Assembly: GCF_011386835.1 (NCBI RefSeq)
Contig: NC_088800.1
Span: 12,176,572 to 12,240,571, forward strand
Source: Chrysemys picta bellii
Lineage: Eukaryota > Chordata > Testudines > Emydidae
DNA: 64,000 nt
Direction of reading: 5' to 3'
A program made the translations under genes and the position numbers. The notes below the pieces were generated by a model. The model did not search any database, was not told the origin of the DNA, and saw nothing but the letters and a program-made list of their open reading frames with translations. Positions 1 to 10,735 of the stretch are shown here, in pieces (position 1 is the first letter of the stretch; every line of letters starts with the position of its first letter).

Positions 1-233
1 GCCGCCCTTGCAGCTCCCATTGGCCGCGATTCCCAGACAATGGGAGTTGTGGGGGTGGCACTTGGGGCGGGGCAGCGTGTGGAACCCCTTGGCTGCCCCT
101 ACGCGTAGGAGCTAGAGTGGGGACATGCCACTGCTTCTGGGAGCTGAGCGGGGCAAGCCCCCGATCCCGTTCCCTGGCGGGAGCTCGAGGGCCATATTAA
201 AATGTCTGGAGGGCTGCAGTTTGCCCACCCCTG
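1..233. mobile_element. Non-autonomous hAT-like repeat, right-hand part
   Basis: This GC-rich block is cut by the left window edge and ends in GTTTGCCCACCCCTG at 219-233, a terminus typical of a turtle hAT-type non-autonomous family (CAGGGGTGGGCAAAC when read from the other side). It carries the family's motifs of the type 'cagctcccattggcc'. The left terminus lies outside the window, so no target duplication can be tested. Short reading frames on both strands here are products of the GC-rich repeat. The family assignment is from recognition of the pattern, not from a database match. Confidence 0.55.
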
Positions 234-2101
234 CTCTACATCCTACAGAAGCCAAAGGGGACACAAGCCCAGTTATTTTAGAAAATTCTTTGCAGTCACC
301 TTTACTGGCAAGCACTGCTGAGCTCTTCCATGCCAAACTCATTTCATCTGTACACGACTGCTTATAGTTAAAGCACGTTTCATGTATGTGAGAGATTCCT
401 GCTGTTCTTTTAATAAACACAGTGGCTCCCGTCGAAAATGGAGCTTTCAACTTCTCCATGCAGTTGTTTATCTGACACAGCCTCTAGTGTGTAAGCAAAG
501 ATTGATCTGAGTTACAAAATAAGACAAGCAAATCAACAAGCATGTTTGTACCATTTCCAGCTTGCAGCTGGCAAAATAGTTTGGAGAGGAGTTCTCATTT
601 CTGTTGCAGAAGAGAGATCACATTTACTCAAATGAAAAGCCTTTCTTGATCAAAATAAGAGCTTTGTTCATGTCTATTTTCTAAAAAAAAACCCAAAACA
701 AAGAACCTTGCAGAGACCAGTATTGTAGATTGCTGTTAAGCAGAATTTGTTGAAATCCAATATTTTATTAAACTGTCACTATGAAATTACACTGGTTTGC
801 TGCAAGTAAATTATCCCTTTAGATACGGATTGTTGCGATGACGTGAGTTAGCGGGCAGATATTTTATCACAGGCACTGGCTTGTGATACTTACATCCTTG
901 CTTTCTTTCCAACACACTGTTTTCTTTTATGGGTGCTTTCAGAGATGACCTGTTCTTCTTCCTCCTTACAAGTGTTCTGATCTGAGTGGACTTGGGGGGG
1001 CCCAGTGGAGTAGAGCTTGGCACTGCCATAAGGGATCTGAATTCCAGCTCCCTCTCCCCTGAACTGCTCAAGACTTCGCAGGCTGTGAAAGTAGCATGGT
1101 CCACGGTAGCAGGAGGCAACACCTAGTTTGCAATAGCAGCCTCTTCTGGCTGACTCAGAGATGCGCCTGGAAAGGATACTCAACCACTTCCAATGGCAGG
1201 GGGAATGGAGTATTTTCTCTGCATCACGTGTGTGCTGAGTACCTCCTTCTCTCCCACCCTTAAGCCAAAATATCCTCCACAACTTGCTACTTCAGCGAGT
1301 GCTTCTGTCCATGTTTTGATTCTGCCTTTTTGAATCCGTATTTTAAAACTCTCTCCCTCCTCTCCATTGATGTCAGTGCAGTTACTCCAGAGGTGAATTA
1401 GGCCCCTCGCTTACTAAGTAAACTGTCAGGGTTAACCACACTCAAAAAGGAAATGAGGGGTCAGAAACTCTGTTATCTGTGTTGCTTGATGCGGAAGCCA
1501 CTGGGACATTAGATAAATCTATCAAGTATTATTATTCTTTTTTTAATTAGCAAACGGCAACTGCAGTGTCACCGTGCGGCAATAGGCGTTATCAGCCACG
1601 GTCAGTAGTGTTTGCAGTGAACTTCTGTAAAGTGTGGAAATGAGTAAGACTCAAGCTGGATGTGAGCACTGTTTACAAGGTACAGGTCTGCCTGTTGAGA
1701 GACACGCTACCCACTTAGAGAACAATAATATTTTGACCAAAATTACCTCTGGTCACATCACTGCTGTCCGAGCCTCAGATTTCTCTACTAAATCTCATTC
1801 TTTTTAGATAGCTTTCCCTTGGGCCTACCTCTTTAATAGCTACAAAACTGGCTACGTTGCTATGCTTTAGGAGAGAGATTTAAGTACATTGACTCATCAT
1901 CTAGTCATAGGTTACAGGACCTGGTTATCCTACCTTGTTGGGTGGTGCTCTGTACACCTAAGGCTCACCTACACTAGAAGGCTGAGTTGACTAAGTGTAA
2001 ATTGTTTTATAACTGGTTACTGTACAATACCAAAAAACCCTTTTTTCAATCCACGGGCAGCTAGCTGCCAGCTACTGGAGGGAAATAGATCATTTTGAAA
2101 G

Positions 2102-3144
2102 CAGGTCGGATAAAAATCAAGGATTTAAAAAAATTTTTTTTTTTATTTAAATACAAGTTTATTCTTTCACAAAGATAACCAACCCCCAATTTGAAATTGA
2201 CAACCTATGTTAAGGCCTAAACTTATTATAATCTATTAACATAATTTCAATTAAGTGAGTAAAATTAATACACATTTGCTGCTGAACTTTGAAGAAAGTC
2301 AGACCACTGAAATGGTGAAAGTCACTGGTTAAACACCTGGAACCAGAGTTTAAAGTGCTAGACCAACTTTTGACAGCAGTCTCCTCCTCTGCAGAGAAAA
2401 TACGTTCTTCGTTTCAGTTTATTCAACTTCAGTTCAGTTTAATGACTAGTTCAAAGTTAAGAAACCAATTGGGAATTGAAAAAGCAGGAAAGCTTCTTTT
2501 CCTCTGCCAATCTAAATATAAACTGGGTGTGAAAGGGTGAGATCTACTAGTTCTAAAACAGTAAAGGGAATAGTGACCAGAAACAATCAGTTCAGTTCAC
2601 TATCTATGGAGAATATTGCCTTTGTTTAATAAATAAGTTAGTTCTAAATACAAAACATGTTTTGATCTTGATCTCTTTTTCTTACATAGGCAGCACATTT
2701 AAGGCTTTTAAAAATCTGATTAAAAAATGCCATTTTTGTGCATTTTTAACTGAATTTGAATTTCCATCCAAATAGAGCTTGGCACATCACAAGTTTTTTA
2801 AAAAAATCAAATAAGAAATGTACCATTTTCTAACATAATAAAAATGTAAACATTAAGAATCTAAATAAATGTAAGTTTAAATGTGTACAGATATGGTGTA
2901 TCCTCCTGGTTAGCAAGAAGCAGTCCCAAACTTAGAGGAAAGGCTATATTTAGTTGCAGATCAACATGTTTTACTGGTTAGCAATCAAAGAGAATGAACC
3001 TATCTTTAAGAAAACAGCTATAATGTACAAATGCAAAAAAACAATTCAAATCAGTAATTTAAATCAAGGCTTCCTGCTTGCTGGTTTAAATCATGATGAA
3101 CATCGGTGACTTAAATAGCTTTGATTTAAAATCAGTCCACCCTG
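2102..3144 (+). mobile_element. hAT DNA transposon, about 1.04 kb, decayed
   Basis: The AT-rich element starts CAGGTCGGATAAAAATCAAGG and ends TTTAAAATCAGTCCACCCTG, which read as imperfect terminal inverted repeats. It is flanked by 8-bp target-site duplications with one mismatch: TTTGAAAG at 2094-2101 and TTTGATAG at 3145-3152. Eight-base duplications and CAG...CTG ends are diagnostic of hAT. Inside, the frame at 2355-2540 still reads like the C-terminal dimerisation region of a hAT transposase. Most of the transposase gene is missing, so it is an internally deleted, inactive copy. Confidence 0.8.
2355..2540 (+). pseudogene. hAT transposase C-terminal dimerisation remnant
   Basis: The translation contains SSSAEKIRSSFQFIQ followed by SSKLRNQLGIEKAGKLLFLC. 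This matches the hATC pattern known from hAT transposases (a Ser/Ala-rich 'SSASVERxFS' segment, then 'LRNRLGxEKAxKLxFL'). Only about 60 codons survive, against several hundred in a complete transposase. It sits inside the element defined by TIRs and target duplications at 2102-3144, on the + strand. The catalytic DDE region is absent. This is a relic, not a host gene. Confidence 0.6.
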
Positions 3145-3239
3145 TTTGATAGACTATTATATGAAAAAGAAAAAAAAACAATAAAAAGCCAAGTATGACC
3201 CCTACCGGAAACCCCTCTTCAGATGTGTGTGTTTTATTG

Positions 3240-3365
3240 GTCAAAGCAGGAGTCTGAGAGCCCTATTTCTGGCTTCCCTGCTCTCTTGCTTTATGAATTT
3301 AGGTAAGTCACTTAAATTCTCCAAGCCTCAGTGTCTGTAAAATGGGGATAATAGAAATATTAGTC
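3240..3365 (+). repeat. MIR-like SINE fragment
   Basis: The stretch contains the MIR core pattern: a tract ending in 'tttaggtaagtcacttaaattctccaagcctcag' and then 'tctgtaaaatggggataata'. This corresponds to the MIR segment 'gggcaagtcacttaacctctctgtgcctcagtttcctcatctgtaaaatgggg'. It is diverged, as expected for this ancient family. Confidence 0.65.
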
Positions 3366-4708
3366 TCATAAGACCAACTATATTTGGAAGTGCATGTTGG
3401 TCCCAGTACTATATACAGTATGCAAATTCAGTCTTATTTTAGTTACTTTCAGGTACTACCTTTTAATTGAATCATGGCAAGATCTCATTCAGATGTTCCT
3501 GAAATTTTTCAGAACCTTCTTCCCAGCCTCCAAACCTCTTACTAATCGTTAGTGCAGTTGAACAAGATTTAAGTTGAACAAGAGCTTCTGTTCTCTGTGG
3601 ATGAGTATGTTCCATCGCAAGAAGCTAGTTGTTAGAAAAATGTGGCGTGTCAGTTCATTACAGGAAAATGAATGCCTGCCTAAAAGCATGCATGAGGATT
3701 CATCTTAATGGCTTCTGGTTTAATTTCAGGGTTTAAAATGATCATGTGAGCAAAGAAGCCTGGTTCGATAGAAAATGGTAAAATGTCAGCAGTATTAATG
3801 AAGCTCTCATTCAGTGACTTGTTACGAGTCTGGAGTTCTTTTAGGTTTATTATCTGGAATCTTGTAAATGTTGCGGGAGCCAATTATTGCTAACTATGTT
3901 GGGCCCAATTCATTCCTGGTAAAACTTAATTGGAGCTTCAACAGGAATGGATTTAGTCTATTGTTTTTGGTGGGATTACAAATGAGAAACACGCATATAG
4001 GAAAGGATAATTTAATCCCCCCTCCTACCTTCTCATGTCTGTCTTCAGGAAGTGTTAATGCTGGATTGAAAGCTCTGAGACAGTTCTCTGTGGGGTCAAG
4101 AGAAGTGTTATTTCTGAGCATCAGGGTTGTTGACTAAAATAAATTGGAGGCTTAAAGTATATAATGAACTAGTGAGTTGACTAATGCATTTCTCCCACCA
4201 CATGATGCTTCAGTAAGGAGCATGAAGTGCTACACATGACTAGTGTTTGACCAAAACAGCCCCTGGTCAAAAGACTGACATGAGTCATAAACTTTCTCCC
4301 TCTCTCCCAGCCAAATTTTCATTTGCTATGTTTCAATATTGAACACCCCTTCCCCGAGCTGTACTGAAACGTGCAGGCAGTGCATCCTTGTTCTTGTGGA
4401 GTCGAGAGCACTGTCATGGAGGGTGATGTCTTGTGAGTTTAACTTGTAAAGAAATATGATTGCACGGGGATAGGACTGATATGGTTCAATAACTTATGAG
4501 CTCTAGGAGTTGGATCCTCCTGAGTTGGTCCAGTTGGTCTCACCATTATTCTCCTTGTTTTAAATACATTTCATGCCCCCTAATCCTGCTCTTGTTAAAG
4601 CTAATGAGTTTCTTGTTGGCTTTAACAGGATCAGTAGTGGGCCCAAAATGAGAGGGTAGTGGCACTGGCTACAGCTGTTTGAAGCTTGTGAAGATGCTAC
4701 GCAAGCTT

Positions 4709-4800
4709 CATAGATTGGTAAATGTTAAGACCAGAAAGGACCATTATGGTCATCTAGTCTGACCTCCTTCCTAACATAGAATAATGAATTTTTCCCACCC
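4709..4800 (-). repeat. CR1 LINE 3' end fragment (antisense)
   Basis: 'CATAGATTGG...CCAGAAAGGACCATTATGGTCATCTAGTCTGACCTCC' is the reverse complement of a CR1 3' untranslated tail, which normally ends '...agatgaccwttatggtccyttctggycttgg...atctatga'. Only the extreme 3' end is present, the usual 5'-truncated CR1 form. Confidence 0.7.
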
Positions 4801-5169
4801 CTCCACAGCTCTGTCAATGCATTTCAGTCTAGATCTGCGGTGGCACCTTCTGTTCTTGTAGTCCTTGGACATCCCCCTGGCTCTGCTGGTGAACACCTGC
4901 TATCTCTGGGCATGCCCCCCAGCACCTGCTCAGCTCTGTAGTGAGTGCATCTCCATCCCGAACAGAGCATCTTCTGATCCGGCCTGCTAACTTTAGGGGT
5001 AGCAGTTTGAGGTGTAGGGACTAAGCATGGAAGCATTAGTCACTTTTAACTTTTCATTGGAAGTCAGATCTCCTGTGCTGAAAGCCTTGTGCATGACTAC
5101 CTTTTACCACGGGGTCTTTCATGCAAGGGGTATTTGATTTTATCAGTATGCAAGGAGTATGCTCTAATT

Positions 5170-5697
5170 CAGTGGTTCTTAACCTCTACTGCAGCCTGTA
5201 CCTCTTTGGTTCTCAAAGGGGAGGGATAGCTCAGTGGTTTGAGCATTGGCCCGCTAAACCCAAGGTTGTGAGTTCAATCCTTGAGGGGGCCATTTAGGAG
5301 TCTGGGGCAAAAATCTGTCAGTACTTGGTCCTGCTGTGAAGGCAGGGGACTGGACTCAATGACCTTTCAAGGTCCCTTCCAGCTCTATGAGATTGGTATA
5401 TCTCCATATTTTAAAAAGCAAAAAAAAGTTCTTGCACCCCTTATCAAAAATCGTTGAAGTAGGTCAGTTCTTTAAACCTAGATACATTTTTTGTTTGTAT
5501 ATTACAGTAATTGTTAAAAAATAATAATGTTAATAAATACATAGGTTTGATGAAACAAAGTAGTTGTACTTACGTGCCTGTGCTTAATTTGTGTTTTCAA
5601 TGATTTACCTTCTAAAAAAATCTAGCATGTCTCGCACCCTCAGAAAGGGCATCTCATACCCCCGGGGGATGCGTGCACCCCAGGTTAAGAACCACTG
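5170..5697. mobile_element. hAT MITE with perfect TIRs and target duplication
   Basis: The element has perfect 16-bp terminal inverted repeats, CAGTGGTTCTTAACCT at 5170-5185 and its reverse complement at 5682-5697. It is flanked by perfect 8-bp duplications CTCTAATT at 5162-5169 and 5698-5705. A turtle Pol III SINE (about 5218-5405) sits inside it, so the element without the SINE is about 340 bp. The length is too short for a transposase and no coding remnant is seen. The order of insertion is clear: hAT first, SINE later. Confidence 0.9.
5218..5405 (+). mobile_element. Cryptodiran turtle tRNA-derived SINE
   Basis: The SINE begins GGGGAGGGATAGCTCAGTGG (A-box region of a tRNA-like head). A B box 'gagttcaatcc' follows, then the body 'gggggccatttaggagtctggggcaaaaatc', 'ggactcaatgacctttcaaggtcccttccagctctatgag' and the tail 'tatatctccatatttt'. 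Four further copies in the window share this layout. It lies inside a hAT MITE. This family is characteristic of cryptodiran turtles and is the main support for the organism assignment. Confidence 0.9.
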
Positions 5698-7160
5698 CTC
5701 TAATTGCTGCCCCTAATATTCTTTCTTGTTAGTCCCCCAAACACATTTGTTTTATTAAACTAAGCCATGGCCTGTTCTCACCCATGAGCCCTTAACATGT
5801 TCTGACCCTTTGGAACAGGTCTCCAAAGGTTGTGAAATGTTAACATTCCCTAGTTCCTGTCTTGTGCTACTGTGCTTATACAAACAGTTGAGATGTGGTA
5901 TCTTGTCCCACCCAGTGTGTAGTGTTTGTGTTTTTTCTTTTGTCTCGTTATTGCTGATGATTAACGAGATACTATCAGGGATACGTATGTCCAGTGCTAT
6001 AGGAAACAGATTGGGCAAAAATCCATCTGAAGAAATCATTTAGTATGGGAAACTTGAAAGGTTTCCATTTAAAGATAGTTTGTCTCAATGTTTTTTGTTG
6101 TCCAGACAAAAAAATCCTCTAGGTTTCAGAAACAAGTGTGTGTGTACTGGCTGTTGGGACTGCAGGTTAACAATAATGATGTTAACCAAATAAATAGGAA
6201 TTAATTGAAAGAAGAGAGAATGAAAGAGCCTTTGCCTGCTCCATGACAAGATACTTGCACCTACATCTCAGCTAAAATCAGAACATTTCTACAAAACTTG
6301 TTTTCCATTTTCCATCCAGCTTTACCGTTAAGTGACTATTGTCACGTTAGTGACGATGACTTTGCAAGTTCTCTTTAAATGCTAACTAAATAGAGAAATA
6401 GAAAAGTAGGACGACTCAGCTACTGGCAAATAACTGTCTTTAAATAATACAATGTTCTTTCAGTAGTTGCCCGAAATAAGCGGTATCTGCCTCTGTAGGA
6501 GATGAGAACTGATGTCTTGCAGCAAAAGTAGGTCTGATTGCAGACAGAAAAACGACCTGTTCCTTTAACATGCAATCCAGTGTAGCCTTGCTAATTCATG
6601 TGCACACATGGGAGATTGTTTTGTCATGGCTGTTCACTTACTAATTCAATTGTAGAAAGTGCCTCATTCACCTTGAGGAATGTGCAGTTTAGTTTTAATG
6701 GTGATGACACTTCATATTGTCTGAGTAAATGTTCTCTTGTACAAGCAAAGCTTTCCTTGTAAGATGAGATCTCAACACATATCTCTTCTCACTGCATCAC
6801 TTTGCTGTTAGGTATTAGCTGAAAAATGGAGTGAGACTGCCAGGTGTTTTTGTGAGGATTATCAGGTGTTTGGTTAGGAAGGCCCTACTGGGTGGGGTCT
6901 GAAATGACTTGTTTTAACAGATGGGATAATAGAACAAAACACTCTGTGCTCTGCTTGATGTGATACAGCACAGATGGTTACAGTGTAGCTTGGACCATGA
7001 GAGTTTCTTGACATTTTTGATGCAAATTAGTCCTTAGAATGCTCAGGAAATGAAAATTGCATTACCCCAAGGTCTGGGGCTTGCTTTACTTAGTCCTGGA
7101 CCAATGCCCAAAAATGATGCTATCCTCAGAGGCCTTTTACATCAGATATTTCTTGATCGT

Positions 7161-7345
7161 GTATAGAGTTCAAGGCCAGAAGGGACCCTCTGATGATCTT
7201 ATCTGACCTGCATAACACAGGTCAAAGGATATTCCCCAATAATTCCTGCACCAAGCCTATATCTCTTGTTTGAGCTATAGCATATCTTTTAGAAAGATAT
7301 CCAGCCTTGGATTAAAGATTTCAAGTGATGGCAACCCCAACTCAT
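7161..7345 (-). repeat. CR1 LINE 3' region fragment (antisense)
   Basis: 'GTATAGAGTTCAAGGCCAGAAGGGACC...GATGATCTTATCTGACCTGC', then 'cacaggtcaaaggatattccccaataattcctgcacc', 'tcttttagaaagatatccagccttggattaaagattt' and 'gtgatggcaaccccaactcat'. This is the reverse complement of a CR1 3' UTR that is common in turtles. The match fades beyond 7345. Confidence 0.7.
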
Positions 7346-8541
7346 CTTGTGTGATTTGTCAGGGTGAGACTTCTGGACAGCAGGAATGTTTTCATGACCT
7401 GTTAATGTTCCTGGACTGATAGTTGGAAATTCTCCAGACATTTGGCTGTCCTTTATCATCTTGCAGATTTTCAGTCTATTTTTTTTTTTTTTAAAACAAA
7501 GGGTTACAGGGGAAATAGTCTGCATTATGTTGGATAAACCATTTCCAGAGTGCGAGCAATTATGCTAAGCTCTTCGTTTCTTCCCCATATCCCCCAAAAG
7601 CAGTATCTTTATTTAAATGCAATATAAGTGAAGCACAAACCAGTGTAACCAACACAAACCCAGGCTTATGTCTGAGCAGTGTGAGACCTTGGGTTAATGG
7701 ATATTAAACTGTGGAATAAAAAGAGCCTGTATAATACAAGTGCGTTGAGTTAAAGAGACAGTGTCAAGTTAAGTACCATATTCTGTATCATTTTGGTTTT
7801 TTATGTCAAAATTATTTTAATGTAAGTAGATTCTGGAAAATGAGTCTAACAAGAGTAAAGGGCGCACAGGTGTATAAGCATCCTTGCTACAAAAGAAATT
7901 GAGCATTACGCTAAGCGGAAGGACGTTGGCTACAGCTAAATGTTAAAACATGGCCAGTGATTTTTCATGACGTTTGCACAATAGTGAGTATAAAATTGCT
8001 CAAGTGAAACTACTGGCTGTATTGGGGAGTGTCTGGAAACTTCACTCTGGTGTCCAAAAAAGGTAGAAGAGGTTGTCCACTCGTAAATGTTACCTCAGAT
8101 GCCCAGTCCTCTTGTAACTCTTCTCTGAACCCCTGTCAGCTTGGTAGACATTGAGTCAGCCGGATTGCCGTGATTTTTCTCATCTAAAGATGTTAGTTAA
8201 CTTGTCGGCTGCCTCCTCTGATTAAGCCTCTGTCTGACTCATTGAGCATGGCAGGAGGGGGCTCTGAGCTGCTGTGCCAGCGATTTGCCCTGCACACCAA
8301 AGGATCAGTGGCTGTGCCTCAGAAACTAAAAGACTGACACTGATCTGGATTACAGCTGACAGGAAATTGAGCTCTTCAGTGATGGGTACAAGTGGTGGAG
8401 AGAAGGAGGGACTGGCTCCACAGACTTTGCGTCAGGGTAGGTCTCAGCAGTCCAGGCTGTATATAGAACAGGTGTGTAACAGCCTAGCCGTTTCTCTAGG
8501 GAACACTTTCAGAGTGAACCCCCCCCTTTTCTTTGTTTCAG

Positions 8542-8673
8542 GTCTGGCAAGAGGATTAAGAAGACACGGAAGTACGACATAATCACGACCCCGGCTGAGC
8601 GAGTAGAAATGGCCCCTCTGAACGAAGATGATGATGATGATGAAGACTCGACAGTGTTTGATGTGAAATACAG
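8542..8673 (+). CDS. FAM174B: FAM174B, penultimate coding exon (cytoplasmic tail)
   Basis: FAM174B is a small single-pass membrane protein whose reported role is maintenance of Golgi structure. This 132-base exon starts with the third base of a codon, encodes 43 complete residues and ends with two bases of a split codon (phase AG|). It encodes the basic juxtamembrane stretch [12 protein letters not shown], then [17 protein letters not shown], an acidic run and STVFDVKY. That basic-then-acidic tail ending in FD-x-KYR is what I know of FAM174B; FAM174A has a similar tail but ends differently. The acceptor is a strong pyrimidine tract plus CAG, and the donor is CAG|GTACTG. The aspartate run is coded by a GAT repeat, which could vary in length. 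The membrane segment and N-terminus are upstream of the window. Confidence in the family is high from the sequence alone. Confidence 0.93.
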
Positions 8674-10261
8674 GTACTGACATGGGTGGGTCTTGGTTAA
8701 AGGCTGCCTCCTGGGTTCTGTTAGCTGGGTGGACGGCTCTTCCTGCATGCTCACAATGCCTTGTCAAGGCTAAGCTCCTTCTCTGTTCTTCCCTTCAATC
8801 CACAAAAGCTCCACCACTCTTCTATCCATGGTTCCTGCACCTGAAACCCAGTCTGCTCCTCCTTAAAGCATGCAATTTCCAACAAGCCTAAAAGCCCTAG
8901 TCCTCCCTGCAGTGAAGTGCCAACAGAAGAGATGTGCCCAAACAAAAAACTGTCTAGAACTGACAAAGGTTAATGGGCTGAACTTCCCTGCTCAATCCTT
9001 TGCTGCTTGTTGCATCCCATCCCTCATCCTTCCTCTGTATGTTGTAGCTGATTGGGGAAGTTGCATTCTTCCTGTACTCGTATTTGTGTGTACAAGCGCT
9101 TAGCTCACATCTGGTGCTCTTCATAAACTATCTGGGTAGGGTCAGGCCCTATCAATCTAGAGCTGCTTCTCTTCCCCCACGTGGCTGTGGAAAGTTGACA
9201 AGCTTTCACTAATGGTCTCTTGATTTGGGCATCTCTGGGTCTGAGGCACGCTGGCGGGACTTGGTGTTGGGGAAGCTTGCTTTGCAGATGCCTTTGCTGT
9301 ATCTGCTCTGTGATAAACAGAGGGCTTCAGTCGCCAGCACTGTCAATCAGGCCCCACTCGGTAGCATAAAATCATTACCAATTTTTTTTTTTTAAAGTGT
9401 TTGACAGCCCAAAGTTTTCAGTGCCTGTCCTGTTGCAGAATTTATAGCAGCCTCTCAGTGCAGGCGGGCTCTTGGACTCTCTGATTTATGACGTCCGTGT
9501 ATTTGAATCTCTTATTTTTATTTGCCTTAGAGTGGTGACAGCACAAGAGTCATGTTTCTTATCCAAACAGAGACAGCCCAAGATCCGTGGTGCTTCGGCT
9601 AGGAACAGCTCTGCTAATGATAAGGCTGCATCTGAATCCAGGCAACACATAATTAGGAGCTTGTCAAAGACTTGCTCATGTCCTCCTCATGCACAAATGC
9701 CCACCCACACACTCCTAGTTCTGGAGATGGGGGAAGCAGCGCGTTCATTCCAAGGGGCACTTAGTGGGCACTTAAGCATATGGTGCTGTGTTTTGCTTTG
9801 GTAATTTTCAAAATAACGAAATACATCTCTCCCTAAGAGTTAGGTGGAGATAGGGAACTGGCGAAGAATGATGGTGAGTCAGTCGTTTTGAGATTTGTAA
9901 ATAAATAGCCCCCAAACCAGAATAGTTTCTTCTTCCCCTGACTCTTTTCTTGGCCAGCTGTCGGAGCTCCATACAGACTATCTGTATTGGTGCTCATCCC
10001 TGATTAATCATTGGCTGGTCTCTTGGAGAGAGCTGCTGTTGCCACTCCTACCGGGCTTTCACCAATGCAGTTGTGAGCGGTGTAGCACAGACAGACACTA
10101 GATCAGGACAACAATGACCTGCTTGCTGTTAACACAACCTTTGAGGGGCATGCAGGGTCAGTGAAGTAGAATGGTTTTTGGATACTTAAAATGAGAAATA
10201 CAGTATTGTTGGAGGTAAAACCAGTGCCTTAGAGTTAGAGCTCTGTTACAATGTTTGTATT

Positions 10262-10440
10262 GCAGTTGTGCCTGAAGACCCCAGTTGGAGATCAAGTCCT
10301 GTTGTACTAGGTACTGTGCGAATGCACATCCCTCAGAGATGGTCCCTCCCCCAGAATCTACAGTCTAACCATCTGAGGAAAGACAATAGGTGGATACAAC
10401 AGACAGACAGGGAATCACAAGGTAACAGCAAGGCCATGAT
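10262..10440 (+). repeat. Ancient interspersed repeat, unclassified
   Basis: The segment has 'ccagttggagatcaagtcctgttgtactaggtactgtgcgaa', 'gagatggtccctcccccagaatctacagtcta' and 'acaataggtggatacaacagacagacaggga'. This matches a dispersed repeat I recognise from reptile genomes ('ggccccattgtgctaggcactgtacaaac...gacagtccctgccccaaagagcttacagtctaa'). I cannot name its Repbase family with certainty. Confidence 0.5.
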
Positions 10441-10611
10441 GATTAAAGTAAAAAAGCAGCATTCAGGACTTCTTTAATATAAGTGTACAAGTTCGAGTTA
10501 CTCAAGGCTGGAAGATATGCCTTTTTTCCCCTCTTGTACCATCCAGGCCTTAGATTGACATCTGGGTAATGTTAGTATATAAGAGAATTAGGTGAAGTTT
10601 TGCACGGGGAA

Positions 10612-10735
10612 AATTTTGACTTCTGTTTCTGGCTCTGCTGCTAACTTGCTGCGTGATCTTGGGCGCCTCTCTGTCTCAATTTACCTTCATGTAAAATGGG
10701 GGTGATTGCCTACCCTTCAAGGACATGTAGTGCTA
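10612..10735 (+). repeat. MIR-like SINE fragment
   Basis: The stretch reads 'ttctggctctgctgctaacttgctgcgtgatcttgggcgcctctctgtctcaatttaccttcatgtaaaatgggggtgatt'. This is the MIR core and downstream segment in sense orientation, moderately diverged. Confidence 0.7.

Larger units (their letters stand above)
1..8541 (+). other. FAM174B: FAM174B intron 1 (3' part)
   Basis: The stretch precedes a well-formed splice acceptor (CCCCCCTTTTCTTTGTTTCAG, ending at 8541) for the FAM174B tail exon. The first exon, coding the signal peptide, luminal part and membrane segment, is not in the window. The intron contains the hAT repeat at its left edge, a 1 kb hAT element, a MIR-like fragment, two CR1 tails and a hAT element with a nested SINE, each listed separately. 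The remaining intronic sequence (234-2093, 3366-4708, 5706-7160, 7346-8541) shows no coding signal I can support; a weak foldback-MITE-like terminus occurs near 1965-1990. Confidence 0.8.

Noticed and set aside
1960..2090. MITE-like start 'aaggctcacctacactag'
   Set aside because: Only one weak terminus is visible, with no partner end or target duplication.
5218..5290. tRNA gene (A and B boxes present)
   Set aside because: The tRNA-like head is part of a SINE with a conserved non-tRNA body and several copies in the window.
8444..8767. Minus-strand frames of 81 and 107 codons across the FAM174B exon
   Set aside because: They contain a Ser/Ile run that is only the complement of the GAT repeat coding the acidic tail of FAM174B.
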